Source: Verrucomicrobiaceae bacterium (GTDB taxonomy: Bacteria; Verrucomicrobiota; Verrucomicrobiia; Verrucomicrobiales; Verrucomicrobiaceae). From it: a DNA stretch of 64,000 nucleotides. Position 1 is the first letter of the stretch. Each line of letters begins with the position of its first letter. Positions 51,872 to 60,386 of this stretch are shown piece by piece. The notes beneath the pieces were generated by a model. It did no database searches. It was not told the origin of the DNA and saw only the letters and a program-made list of their open reading frames with translations. The stretch lies in contig JAIXOU010000141.1 in NCBI GenBank assembly GCA_027486585.1, positions 1-64,000 on the forward strand, given 5' to 3'. Made by a program: the position numbers and the translations under genes.

Positions 51872-52756
51872 TTAGCTCCAATGCTGCGCGATCTTCTTTT
51901 TCAAAAATTCCACGCTGCGGGCGAGCTGCTCCATGCCATCGACGCCGTCTTCGATGCTGATCCAGCCGTTGAAACCCTTGCTCTTTAGCTCGGTGAAGAT
52001 GGCGTCGTAATCGTTGAGGCCTTTGCCGATCTCGCCGTGACGCAGGCGTTTGGCGTAGCCTTGGGCACCGCCTTCTTCTTTGCGCAGGTCTTCGATGGTG
52101 CCCTCGGCGAGGTAGCGGTCGCTGGCGTGCATGGTAATAACGCGGTGTGAGACGCGCTTCAACAGCTCGATGGGGTCCTCACCAGCGAGGTAGGTGTTCG
52201 AGGGATCGTAGTTCACACCGAAGTTCGGGTGGTTCACGGCATCCACGAGTTTGCAGAAGACATCCATTTTCTGTGCGAACTCGGGGTAGTCCCAGAAATC
52301 GTCCTTGTAGTGATTCTCGATAATCAGCGTGATGCCGCGTTCTTGCGCATAGGGCAGACAGGCATAGATCGAGTCTGCCGCGAGCTTCACGCCTTCATCC
52401 AGCGTCAATTCAGGCCGACGCTGACCGCTGAGCACCCGGCAATACGAGCCACCGAGCGTGTGCGTCATGTCGATCCAGCGTTTCTGCTTGGCGATTTCCT
52501 TGTCGCGAAAGGCCGCATCGGGATGCGTGAAATCCGGCGAGCAGCACATCATCGGGATGACCTTGCCGGTGTCCTCGACCTCTTGGCGGAAGCGCGGCCA
52601 GTTTTTCTCATCAGCCATCTCCAGAAAGCCTGCATACCACTCCAAGCCCTGCACATCGAGCGTGGAGGCGAGCTTGATCCATTCGGAGACGGTCATCGTT
52701 CCTTCTTTGCAAAGGGCGACCATGAAGGCTTTCGGGAAGGCGGCGAGGCGAGGCAT
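51872..52756 (-). CDS. Sugar phosphate isomerase/epimerase (TIM barrel)
   Basis: A 294-aa protein of the xylose-isomerase-like TIM-barrel family (AP_endonuc_2). Metal-site landmarks are TLIIENHYKDDFW with the Glu, NFGVNYDPSNTYLAGEDP with the Asp, VITMHASDRYL with the His, and WISIEDGVDGMEQ near the end with the Glu. It was started at 52756 (MPRLAAFP). It follows the SDR gene with a 34-bp spacer that consists of the TGGAG repeat. A role in sugar or inositol conversion is likely; no specific substrate can be given. Confidence 0.9.
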   Translation of the reverse strand: MPRLAAFPKAFMVALCKEGTMTVSEWIKLASTLDVQGLEWYAGFLEMADEKNWPRFRQEVEDTGKVIPMMCCSPDFTHPDAAFRDKEIAKQKRWIDMTHTLGGSYCRVLSGQRRPELTLDEGVKLAADSIYACLPYAQERGITLIIENHYKDDFWDYPEFAQKMDVFCKLVDAVNHPNFGVNYDPSNTYLAGEDPIELLKRVSHRVITMHASDRYLAEGTIEDLRKEEGGAQGYAKRLRHGEIGKGLNDYDAIFTELKSKGFNGWISIEDGVDGMEQLARSVEFLKKKIAQHWS

Positions 52757-52790
52757 GCGGTTGGAGTGGTGGAGTGGTGGAGTATGGAAT
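52757..52790. repeat. TGGAG-word repeat between SDR and epimerase genes
   Basis: The spacer reads TTGGAGTGGTGGAGTGGTGG followed by AGTATGGAATTC. The words match those around the start of the DUF1592 gene (10-76). The repeat fills the whole intergenic gap and also makes part of the longer, rejected start of the epimerase frame. Confidence 0.6.
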
Positions 52791-53588
52791 TCACTTCGTC
52801 GGAATTGTGCTCGCATCCTTCGGTGGGTTGCGACCGATGAACGGGTGCTGCTCTAAATCAAAGACCTGGCCGCTGATGGGGCCGCATTCATCGGCAAGGA
52901 GCCAGGCGGCGCAGGCGGCGATTTCGTCGGGCCAAAGGATGCGGCCAGCAGGAGCATAGACCTTGGGTAGATCGGCATACCAATCATCTTTGAGGCCATG
53001 TTCGCGTTTACGCTTGGCCTCGTTTTCGGTAAGGACCCAGCCGGGGTTGATTTGATTCACGCGCACGCCGTTTTCCCGCATCAGTGTATCGCCGAGATTG
53101 CGGGTGAGGGTCATGAGCGCTCCTTTGGAGACGCTGTAAGGCATGAGATTGGGCTCGCCACTGTAAGCATTCACGCTGCCGATGTTGATGATGCTGCCAC
53201 GGGTTTTTTCGAGCTGTGGCAGTGCCGCCCGTGTGATCAGATAGGGCACCACGCAGTTGATCTCCAACATGCGGCGGAACCATGGGCCATCCGTATCATG
53301 AATGTTGCCGACACCCACTTGAGCCGCGTTATTGACGACCGCATCAAGCCTCCCGAAAGTCTGGATCGCCGTTTCGACAAGCCTTTGCGGCGCGTCTGCA
53401 TCGGCAAGGTCTTGGAGCACGAGCACCGCTTTGTCCGCGCCGAGTTCCGCGAGCGTTTCATGGCCAAGATCGGCCTCCAACCCATGAATGACGACCTTTG
53501 CGCCTTCCGCGACACAGCGTTTAGCAATGGCCTTGCCGATGCCGGTGACACTGCCTGTGATGAGGATGATTTTGTTTTCGAGACGCAT
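52791..53588 (-). CDS. Short-chain dehydrogenase/reductase
   Basis: A 265-aa classical SDR. The cofactor motif is ITGSVTGIGKAIAKR (TGxxxGIG), then NNAAQV, the catalytic INIGSVNAYSGEPNLMPYSV-SKGAL (Ser, Tyr-x-x-x-Lys) and VNQINPGWV. It was started at 53588 (MRLENKI). It precedes the sugar epimerase on the same strand, so a sugar or polyol substrate is likely. The C-terminal end lies next to the TGGAG repeat. Confidence 0.92.
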   Translation of the reverse strand: MRLENKIILITGSVTGIGKAIAKRCVAEGAKVVIHGLEADLGHETLAELGADKAVLVLQDLADADAPQRLVETAIQTFGRLDAVVNNAAQVGVGNIHDTDGPWFRRMLEINCVVPYLITRAALPQLEKTRGSIINIGSVNAYSGEPNLMPYSVSKGALMTLTRNLGDTLMRENGVRVNQINPGWVLTENEAKRKREHGLKDDWYADLPKVYAPAGRILWPDEIAACAAWLLADECGPISGQVFDLEQHPFIGRNPPKDASTIPTK

Positions 53589-53682
53589 GAGATGATGATA
53601 AGAAGATTCGATCACTTTTGACCACGACAAAGTGTGTGTGATCTACGACAAACGCTGATTCAAAACGGCAAACTATAGTCTC

Positions 53683-54423
53683 TCAAACGATCTTAAACTC
53701 TAATGTCTGCGCTACCGCTGCTAAATCTGGGGGCAGGGGAGCGGTGAGGGTGGTTTGATAGCCAGAGGCGGGATGTTTGAAGGTCAGCTGCCTGGCGTGT
53801 AGAGCAAGACGCTTCAATCCGAGCTGCTGACGCAGGCGGCGGTTCAGGTCGAAGTCGCCATAGACATCATCTCCCGCCAGAGGGTGCTGACGAGAGGCGG
53901 ATTGGACGCGGATCTGGTGCGTGCGCCCAGTGATGAGGGCGATATCGATGAGCGATAAACGATGACCGGCATGGTGGCCGAGGAGCTGATAGCGCATTTC
54001 AGCATTCGGGGGTCGGCCTTTGAGCACGCTGGTGCGGACGCGGCCTGCGGCTTTGGTGATGCTGAGGTGATCCAGCCAGGTGTCCTGGGGCGGTGGGCAG
54101 CCACGGATGAAGGCGAGGTAGTGCTTTTTAACGGCATCTGCCTCAAACAAGGCGCGGCATTTTTCGGCGGTGCGTTCGTCGAGGGCGGCGAGGAGAACGC
54201 CGGAGGTGTCCTGATCAAGCCGATGAATCAGCCAGACTTTGCCTGCGGGGCTATCGAAGCATTTTTGATCGAGGTCGTAGCGGCCTTCAAAGGCGCAGCG
54301 GATTTTGGGGTCGATCTTGGCTGAGTTTGGGTGGGAGAGGACGCCAGCGGGTTTGTTCACGACGATGATGAACCGGTCCTGATGCACGATGGGGCAATGG
54401 GTATGGGCGGCGACTTCAGACAT
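53683..54423 (-). CDS. RluA-family pseudouridine synthase
   Basis: A 246-aa protein with the RluA-type catalytic signature LIHRLDQDTSGVLL (catalytic Asp in HRLD). NKPAGVLSHPN lies before it and TGRTHQIRVQSASRQHPLAGD after it. No S4 domain is present. It isomerises specific uridines in rRNA or tRNA; the target cannot be told. It overlaps the end of the upstream ATPase gene by 8 bp. Confidence 0.92.
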   Translation of the reverse strand: MSEVAAHTHCPIVHQDRFIIVVNKPAGVLSHPNSAKIDPKIRCAFEGRYDLDQKCFDSPAGKVWLIHRLDQDTSGVLLAALDERTAEKCRALFEADAVKKHYLAFIRGCPPPQDTWLDHLSITKAAGRVRTSVLKGRPPNAEMRYQLLGHHAGHRLSLIDIALITGRTHQIRVQSASRQHPLAGDDVYGDFDLNRRLRQQLGLKRLALHARQLTFKHPASGYQTTLTAPLPPDLAAVAQTLEFKIV

Positions 54424-57091
54424 GATGGGTGAGAAGCAGCTCGCGCGCACCGAGGGCGGTGTAATCTCCTGGATTGCAAGTTAGAACGATGATCTGAAGG
54501 CCGCGTGAGGCACCTAAATCTAACATACGCTGGAGAGCCTGGACGCGGGCGGGGTCGGAGTGGGCAAAGGCGTCATCGAATATCATGGGCAGGCAGCCAT
54601 CTTGCGCTTCAGCTAGGATTTCAGCCATGGCTAGGCGGAAAGCCGCGGCGACTTGTTCCCGGGCACCACCACTGAGGGTGTGGAAGTCTAAGGCACCTTT
54701 ACTGCCGCGAGTGAGGGCTAGTTTACCAAACTCCGTGCCGTCCATGACGACGCTGACCTGGGCCTCTGGGCCAAATAGACGCTGCAGGTAGAGGGAGACG
54801 CGCTCGGCAAGGGGACGCGTGAACTGATCGGCGAGCCGCTGCTGCTCCTGCTGAAAAAGCTGATGCAAGAGCTGAAGAGCCGAGGAACGGCGCTCGATCC
54901 CAGCGCGCTGTTCCTGGGCAGACAGGGTGCGTGCCTTGGCTAGAGTGACCGCGGCGACAGGGTCAAAGCTGCCATCCTGGCGCAGCAGGGCGGCCGCACT
55001 GGTAAGCTGGGCGAGGGCATTTTCACGTTTGGCATTCTGCATCTTGGACACTCGTAAGAGGCGCTCACGATCAGCCGTGATCTGGTCAGGCTGTAGTTCA
55101 GCGAGCAGTTGATCGATGGTGTTTAGTTTGGCCTGCTGAGTGCCGACTTCGGCCTGGGCAGATTGGAGGGCGCTGTTGCGCTGTGCTTCGGTGCCGTGTT
55201 GTTCCGTCAAAAGGGCCAATCTTAACTCAAGCGTGCGGATCTCCTCTTCTTCAAGCCGGAAGGTTTCCTGTCTTTGATTCAGGGAGGCGATGGTTTCTTT
55301 GTGCCGCTTCAGTGTGGCGTCATGCGTGCTGCGAGCGGTTTGATGGCGAGCTTCGGCCTTCCTCAGATCTTCAGGCCCGCGGAATGATTGGGCACCGGAG
55401 TGGGGCAGGGCAGGGCTTCGGCGTTTCACCTCGGCTGAACAGGCGCTAAGGTCGCGCTCTGTTGCTTGTAGTTCGGATTGAAGGTTATCGGCACCGAGGC
55501 CGTTCATCTCGGCCTGCAAGGCTTTGAGTTGAGATTGTAGCTGTAGCCGCTGGGTCTGGATGGTGGCAGCTTCGGCAAAGGTTTGGATGCCGATCTTTTG
55601 TAAACTCTGCTGAAGACTGTGAAGGGCCTCATCAGCGAGTCGCCGCGCTTCTGCCAGTGAAGTGCCACCGCCGGGACGTATGCGGAGCTGGGTGCCAGTG
55701 CCGATCTGGATCTCACTATCCTCAGTGACGATGACGGCCTTGCCCGCGGGGATTTTTGCCCCATTAAGCAACACGTCGAGGTCTGAGCTAAGGATCTCTA
55801 AGCCCGTAGCCATGCCTTTGAGCGTGGCTTGAGCGTTTGCAGCATCGCGCTCTCGACCTTGGAGCGTGCGCAGCGTGTTGGCATCGACCAAGGGCAGTTC
55901 TGCTAGCTCTCTTTCTAACGCGCTTTGATTTTCCTTCAGTGTAGCAAGTTTTGCGGCGCGGGTGAGCAGTCGGGCATGATCTGCTTGTTTGCTGACTAGG
56001 AGCACTTGGGCCTGATGCAGGTCATGCTGGGCGCGGGCAGTTTGTAGAGTTTCTTCAGCTGAGCGCGCCTGTTGTCCGGCGGTTTCGACTTCGCTTCTGG
56101 CATGGGTTTCCGCAGCCTGAATCCGCTCCAGCTCTGCCTGACGCGGTGCTTGATGGGTGCGCAGGCCAGAAAGCTTAGCTTGGAGTCCGATTAAGTTCCG
56201 GTGGGCTGCCAATTGGGCGTCGTGCGCACGCTGGGCTTCTTGGAGGTGCCGGATCTGGTCTTCCTGATCGCGCTGCAATTGGCTGGCGGCGCTGTGGCGC
56301 GCCTCTAGCTCATCCTGCTCAGCGGTAATGCCGGCGAGTGTTTTTTCCGCAGCTGCTAGGTCGGATGTCGCCTGCTCATGGTCGCGCACTGTTTGCTGAA
56401 GCTTGGCCAAAGTGGCATGAGCCGCGCTTTCTACTTCGAGCGCTTCTTTTTCAGCGGCACGGGACCGTGAGAGCTCGGTATTAGCACGGGCGTCGCCATT
56501 TAGAGTGAAGAGTTCGTTCACCTGGGTGGAGATCTGCTCGATCACGCGAGCGTCCAGTTCAGACTGCATCACGGCAGCGCCGCCGTGGGTCTGTAGGCGC
56601 TGCATGAGAGTGCTACGCTCTGCGTTCGCATGTTCCACAGGATCGGCACCTGAGTCGCCCTGCCAGATCCACAGGTGGGCCCAGAGGGCACGGATTTTGT
56701 TGGCTGCCCCAGCGCCGCCGAGTGGCTCAGTGCCTAGCAGGGCGGAGAGAGTTTCCTCAGCTTCGATGTCTAACCAGGTCTTGCCGCCTGATTGGGTGAG
56801 TTTGGTGATGCCTTTGGCGCCGCTAAAAATTTTATGAATCTGATAGCGCTGACCGTGCAGGCTGAACTCTAACTCCACTTCGGGATGGCCCGGATGCGTG
56901 ATGGAGTTCATGCTCTGATGCAGCTCGGTCTTGCCCTTAGCTTTCAAAAAAAGAGCCCTGTGTGCCGCTTCCATGAGCGTGCTTTTGCCGGATTCATTGG
57001 GTCCGCCGATGAGTGTGCGCTCAGCATCGAACTCCACGCGCTGTTCGCGGTGGGCACGGTAGTTTCGAACCGTGAGTGAGATGAGACGCAT
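54416..57091 (-). CDS. SbcC/YhaN-like SMC-type ATPase
   Basis: An 891-aa protein. MRLISLTVRNYRAHREQRVE is the RecF/SMC-type start, and Walker A GGPNESGKST lies at ~29-38. Long Gln/Ala-rich coiled coils run from ~220 to ~740. The C-terminal ATPase half has LSGGAREQVAAAFRLAMAE (signature) and MIFDDAFAHSDPARVQAL (Walker B/D-loop). No zinc-hook CxxC is visible, so it is closer to YhaN than to Rad50/SbcC. Such proteins act in DNA-end processing with a metallophosphoesterase (SbcD/YhaO type), but no such gene is next to it in this window. Confidence 0.9.
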   Translation of the reverse strand: MRLISLTVRNYRAHREQRVEFDAERTLIGGPNESGKSTLMEAAHRALFLKAKGKTELHQSMNSITHPGHPEVELEFSLHGQRYQIHKIFSGAKGITKLTQSGGKTWLDIEAEETLSALLGTEPLGGAGAANKIRALWAHLWIWQGDSGADPVEHANAERSTLMQRLQTHGGAAVMQSELDARVIEQISTQVNELFTLNGDARANTELSRSRAAEKEALEVESAAHATLAKLQQTVRDHEQATSDLAAAEKTLAGITAEQDELEARHSAASQLQRDQEDQIRHLQEAQRAHDAQLAAHRNLIGLQAKLSGLRTHQAPRQAELERIQAAETHARSEVETAGQQARSAEETLQTARAQHDLHQAQVLLVSKQADHARLLTRAAKLATLKENQSALERELAELPLVDANTLRTLQGRERDAANAQATLKGMATGLEILSSDLDVLLNGAKIPAGKAVIVTEDSEIQIGTGTQLRIRPGGGTSLAEARRLADEALHSLQQSLQKIGIQTFAEAATIQTQRLQLQSQLKALQAEMNGLGADNLQSELQATERDLSACSAEVKRRSPALPHSGAQSFRGPEDLRKAEARHQTARSTHDATLKRHKETIASLNQRQETFRLEEEEIRTLELRLALLTEQHGTEAQRNSALQSAQAEVGTQQAKLNTIDQLLAELQPDQITADRERLLRVSKMQNAKRENALAQLTSAAALLRQDGSFDPVAAVTLAKARTLSAQEQRAGIERRSSALQLLHQLFQQEQQRLADQFTRPLAERVSLYLQRLFGPEAQVSVVMDGTEFGKLALTRGSKGALDFHTLSGGAREQVAAAFRLAMAEILAEAQDGCLPMIFDDAFAHSDPARVQALQRMLDLGASRGLQIIVLTCNPGDYTALGARELLLTHHV

Positions 57092-57205
57092 GGGAGACTG
57101 GCATATGCCAAGAGAATCAGAGGGCACAAGTAAGACCTGATTTTCAGTGATGGGAAGTCGCTGCATGAACTTGCACAATTCCTCTGGGCCATGTAGTCCG
57201 TGAGG

Positions 57206-59095
57206 ATGATGCAAACTGCGGCACTGGTTGTCTTTATTTTGGCACTCCTGATCACTGGCGTGCTGGGAACGGAGACTCGTCTTTTGTTCTTTTGGCCAGG
57301 TGCCGCCCTACTCGGCATCGCCGGACTCCTGGCGACGCTGAAATGGCGTCTGCGCGTGCTTTTCCCGCCTAGCGATGTGTGCCTGGCAACGTTTCTGCTT
57401 TTCTCTGCCTACATCCTGGGGCGTGCCATTCTGTCACCAGTGGCTGCTTATGCCCGAGAGGACGTGATGATCCTGCTGGGCTGTCTGGTGACCTATGTCT
57501 TAACGGTGACGGCTGCCAGTCATCCGCGCTGGCGGATCACGCTGATCGTCTGCCTGCTGGTGCTGGTGCTGGGGAATTTGGCGGTGGGTTCAGTGCACTT
57601 ATCGGGAAACTGGGGTTTTCATATTTTACCGACCTTTCTTCGTGGCACGGAGGCTGGAAGAATCGGCGGCTTCTTTGTGAATCCGAATCATCTTGGGGCG
57701 TTCTTATCTTTTGTGCTCTTTTTGTCGTTAGGCTGGCTTTGCTTCGGGCGTGGTGGTGCAGCGTTAAAGCTTTGGTTAGGCTTTATGATTGTGGCCATGG
57801 CCGTGGGCATGTCTCTGACGGTGAGCCGTGGGGCGCTCATGGGATTGGCCGCTGGTGGGCTGGTTTATACGGTGCTGGCTTTGTGGATCGTTTGGCAAAC
57901 TCAGCGTCACTTTTTCTGGAGCCTGCTAGGTGGTGGATTGGTTCTCATTTTACTGGCAGGCGCGGTGCTCTGGAAAGTGAACGATGAGTATCTGCGTCAG
58001 CGTATGGGCAATAACTCCATGACGGATGATATCCGCTTTGGTATCTGGGACACAGCAGCGGTGCAGTTCCAGCAGGCTCCGTTGCTGGGGGAAGGGTCGC
58101 GCATGTTCTATGATGGCGGCATCAAATACCGTTCAGAAAAAATCTCGCCGTGGCTCTCAGAACCGCAGTTTGCGCACAATGAGTTCCTGCAATTGCTCGC
58201 TGATTATGGGATCGTCGGCGCGGTATTTTTACTGATCATGATCCTAGCGCATGGGCTGAATGCGTTGCGCTTTTTACGGTGGTTTGTGCGTGAGAAATTC
58301 ATTCTTACTGGGCGCGTGTTGAGCATGAATTTAGCTCTGTGTCTCGGTGCGTTGAGTGCCTTGTTGGCGACGCTGGTTCATGCCTTGCTTGAATTTCATT
58401 ATCATGTGCCAGCCACAGCCATGGGCGGCGCTTTGGTTCTAGGATTGCTGGCTAATCCTGGCTTTGAAGCCATGCAAAGACCGCTCATGCGTGTGATCGG
58501 CGTTCGCGTCGCTACCAAGATCGCGCTTGGTTGCAGCGCCTGCGCTTTGCTGGCAGGATTTTGGATCTTGGGTCGTGGCGATTACGCCTTGGTTCAGGCT
58601 CGACTTGCCGAGGCGCGCAAAGATCCGAAAGCCTATGATCAACATTTGGATGAAGCAGCTCAGCTTGACCCTAACAATGGAGAAGTGTTTTATCTGCGCG
58701 GGATCAAGATCCTGGATACACCAACCACAAAGGAGGCTAAAGAAATCCAGGCGTCACTGACTCTAGCGGTAGCGGACTTACAGAAGGCCGTAGCTTTGAA
58801 CCCTTACAATTATTTGTATCATTTAGCCTTAGCGGATGGCCTGGATGCAATTGGTCGATATGATGAGGCACTGAAGAGCATTCAAAAGGCGTTAATTGAA
58901 GCGCCTTATCATGAGGAGGCCCGGTTAGCTCTGGGTGTGCATTGGCACCGGCTCGGGCGCTGGAAAGAGGCTGAAAAGGCCTATCTTTGGGCTAGCAAGT
59001 CCCGTGCAATGAATAAAGAAGGAGTGATGAACTGGTATGCGAGCTACAGAATCATGCTGAAAGATGCAGCCGCTTCTCGTGGCCAAAAGCCGTAG
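57206..59095 (+). CDS. O-antigen ligase-family membrane protein with TPR domain
   Basis: About 629 aa. Around a dozen hydrophobic helices fill residues ~1-460. The Wzy_C/O-antigen ligase landmarks are RIGGFFVNPNHLGAFLSFVL, LTVSRGALMGLAAGG and the long periplasmic loop with GEGSRMFYDGG and PQFAHNEFLQLLADYG (the HNEF/L-Q-L-L block). The C-terminal ~150 residues are TPR-like (AQLDPNNGEVFYLRG, GRYDEALKSIQKALIEAPYH). It would join sugar polymers to lipid or protein carriers in the envelope. It is divergent from the ATPase gene. GTG 57200 is an alternative start. Confidence 0.85.
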   Translation: MMQTAALVVFILALLITGVLGTETRLLFFWPGAALLGIAGLLATLKWRLRVLFPPSDVCLATFLLFSAYILGRAILSPVAAYAREDVMILLGCLVTYVLTVTAASHPRWRITLIVCLLVLVLGNLAVGSVHLSGNWGFHILPTFLRGTEAGRIGGFFVNPNHLGAFLSFVLFLSLGWLCFGRGGAALKLWLGFMIVAMAVGMSLTVSRGALMGLAAGGLVYTVLALWIVWQTQRHFFWSLLGGGLVLILLAGAVLWKVNDEYLRQRMGNNSMTDDIRFGIWDTAAVQFQQAPLLGEGSRMFYDGGIKYRSEKISPWLSEPQFAHNEFLQLLADYGIVGAVFLLIMILAHGLNALRFLRWFVREKFILTGRVLSMNLALCLGALSALLATLVHALLEFHYHVPATAMGGALVLGLLANPGFEAMQRPLMRVIGVRVATKIALGCSACALLAGFWILGRGDYALVQARLAEARKDPKAYDQHLDEAAQLDPNNGEVFYLRGIKILDTPTTKEAKEIQASLTLAVADLQKAVALNPYNYLYHLALADGLDAIGRYDEALKSIQKALIEAPYHEEARLALGVHWHRLGRWKEAEKAYLWASKSRAMNKEGVMNWYASYRIMLKDAAASRGQKP

Positions 59096-59404
59096 TTTCA
59101 GGGGCTTGTGTCGTCGAGATCTGAGACAGAAGCAGGGACGTGGTTTGAATAGTTTTAAAAAAACTTCAAAACAATGCAAAAAGAAGTTGCAGAACTTTTG
59201 CCATACGCCACTATCTCGCCCCCCGGCCCCGGCTTTCACTCGTGATTGCTAGGACCATGAGATGCGAAAGCACCTCCTGACTTATCGGAGCAGTGATCCG
59301 GAAAAACACTGTGCTGACCTTGCCTTTGCAAGGTGGAAGCACTGTCTTTCCAGTTCTTTGTCCCACGAGGCCATTTTAAGGAACGGAATTTTTTCTCAGA
59401 CAAC
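59096..59404 (+). promoter_or_regulatory. rpsL operon leader/promoter region
   Basis: This 309-bp gap holds no gene. A weak promoter-like pair TTGCAG (59187-59192) and CACTAT (59209-59214), 16 bp apart, is possible. The leader then has two hairpins, CAGTG...CACTG (59291-59311) and CCTTGC-CTTT-GCAAGG (59318-59333). They may be part of ribosomal-protein feedback control, but nothing proves it. The rpsL Shine-Dalgarno is AAGGAAC near 59378. Confidence 0.4.
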
Positions 59405-59812
59405 ATGCCCACCATCAATCAGCTCGTCAGATTCGGCCGCAAAGATAAAGCGACCAAGTCCAAGTCGCCTGCCCTCGCCAAGTGCCCTCAGCGCCGTGGC
59501 GTCTGTTTGCAGGTGATGACCCGCACGCCGAAAAAGCCGAACTCCGCTCTTCGTAAGGTGGCTAAGGTTCGCTTGACCAATGGCTTTGAAGTCATCGCAT
59601 ACATCGGTGGTGAAGGTCATAACCTCCAGGAGCATAGCATTGTGCTAGTCCGTGGCGGTCGTGTGAAAGACTTACCTGGTGTTCGTTACCACATTGTTCG
59701 TGGAACTCTTGACTGCCTTGGGGTGGACAAGCGCCGCCGTGGCCGTTCTAAATACGGTGCAAAACGTCCGAAGGCTGGTGCTGCTGCAGCTGCCGCCACC
59801 AAGAAGAAATAG
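59405..59812 (+). CDS. rpsL: 30S ribosomal protein S12
   Basis: A 135-aa S12. [20 protein letters not shown] opens it, followed by [20 protein letters not shown] with Lys43 and Lys44 as in sensitive wild types, [11 protein letters not shown], and [15 protein letters not shown]. The C-terminus has an extra Ala/Lys-rich tail ([12 protein letters not shown]). S12 sits at the decoding centre. It is the first gene of the str-type operon, 49 bp before rpsG. Codon use shifts to T-ending codons here compared with the accessory genes. Confidence 0.98.
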   Translation: MPTINQLVRFGRKDKATKSKSPALAKCPQRRGVCLQVMTRTPKKPNSALRKVAKVRLTNGFEVIAYIGGEGHNLQEHSIVLVRGGRVKDLPGVRYHIVRGTLDCLGVDKRRRGRSKYGAKRPKAGAAAAAATKKK

Positions 59813-59861
59813 GCTTCGCTCTTCTCAACTGATCTTTATCAACCTCTTTTAATATCGACTT

Positions 59862-60335
59862 ATGGCCCGCAGGAAACGCGTTTACGACAAGCCAGTCCAC
59901 AAGGACTCTCGCTATGACAGCCAGCTTGTTGCTCAGCTCATCGCTCGTGTGATGCAGTCAGGCAAAAAATCGCTCGCTGAGCGCATTGTTTATACTGCAA
60001 TCGAGCAGCTAAACGAGAAAACTGAGACGATTGATCCTCTCGAGCTTTTCCACCGCGCTATCGAGAATGCTAAGCCAAAGGTTGAAGTGAAAGCTCGCCG
60101 TGTTGGTGGTGCTACTTATCAAGTGCCGCTTGAAGTGAGCCCTGAGCGCTCCGAGTCCCTCGCAATGCGCTGGATCGTTGCCTATGCTCGTGGCCGTAAG
60201 GGTCAGCCGATGCACCGCGCGCTCTCCAACGAGCTCAAGGAAGCTTCCCAGGGTCAAGGTTCATCCGTCCGCAAGCGTGACGATGTTCATAAGCAAGCCC
60301 AGGCCAACCGTGCCTTCGCTCACTTCCGCTTCTAA
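59862..60335 (+). CDS. rpsG: 30S ribosomal protein S7
   Basis: A 157-aa S7. The start MARRKRVYDKPVHKDSRYDS, the central KVEVKARRVGGATYQVPLEV and the C-terminal NRAFAHFRF are characteristic. It binds the 3' domain of 16S rRNA and starts head assembly. It lies between rpsL and fusA; in many bacteria S7 represses this operon, but I cannot see the site. Confidence 0.98.
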   Translation: MARRKRVYDKPVHKDSRYDSQLVAQLIARVMQSGKKSLAERIVYTAIEQLNEKTETIDPLELFHRAIENAKPKVEVKARRVGGATYQVPLEVSPERSESLAMRWIVAYARGRKGQPMHRALSNELKEASQGQGSSVRKRDDVHKQAQANRAFAHFRF

Positions 60336-60386
60336 TTAGAAGTCTCCCTTCCTCTTTTTTTCCACACACCATAGCTTTCCAGACAC

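Noticed and set aside
59143-59172. Terminator after the O-antigen ligase gene
   Set aside because: The AT-rich imperfect stem is weak and the A-run is inside it; not enough to call.
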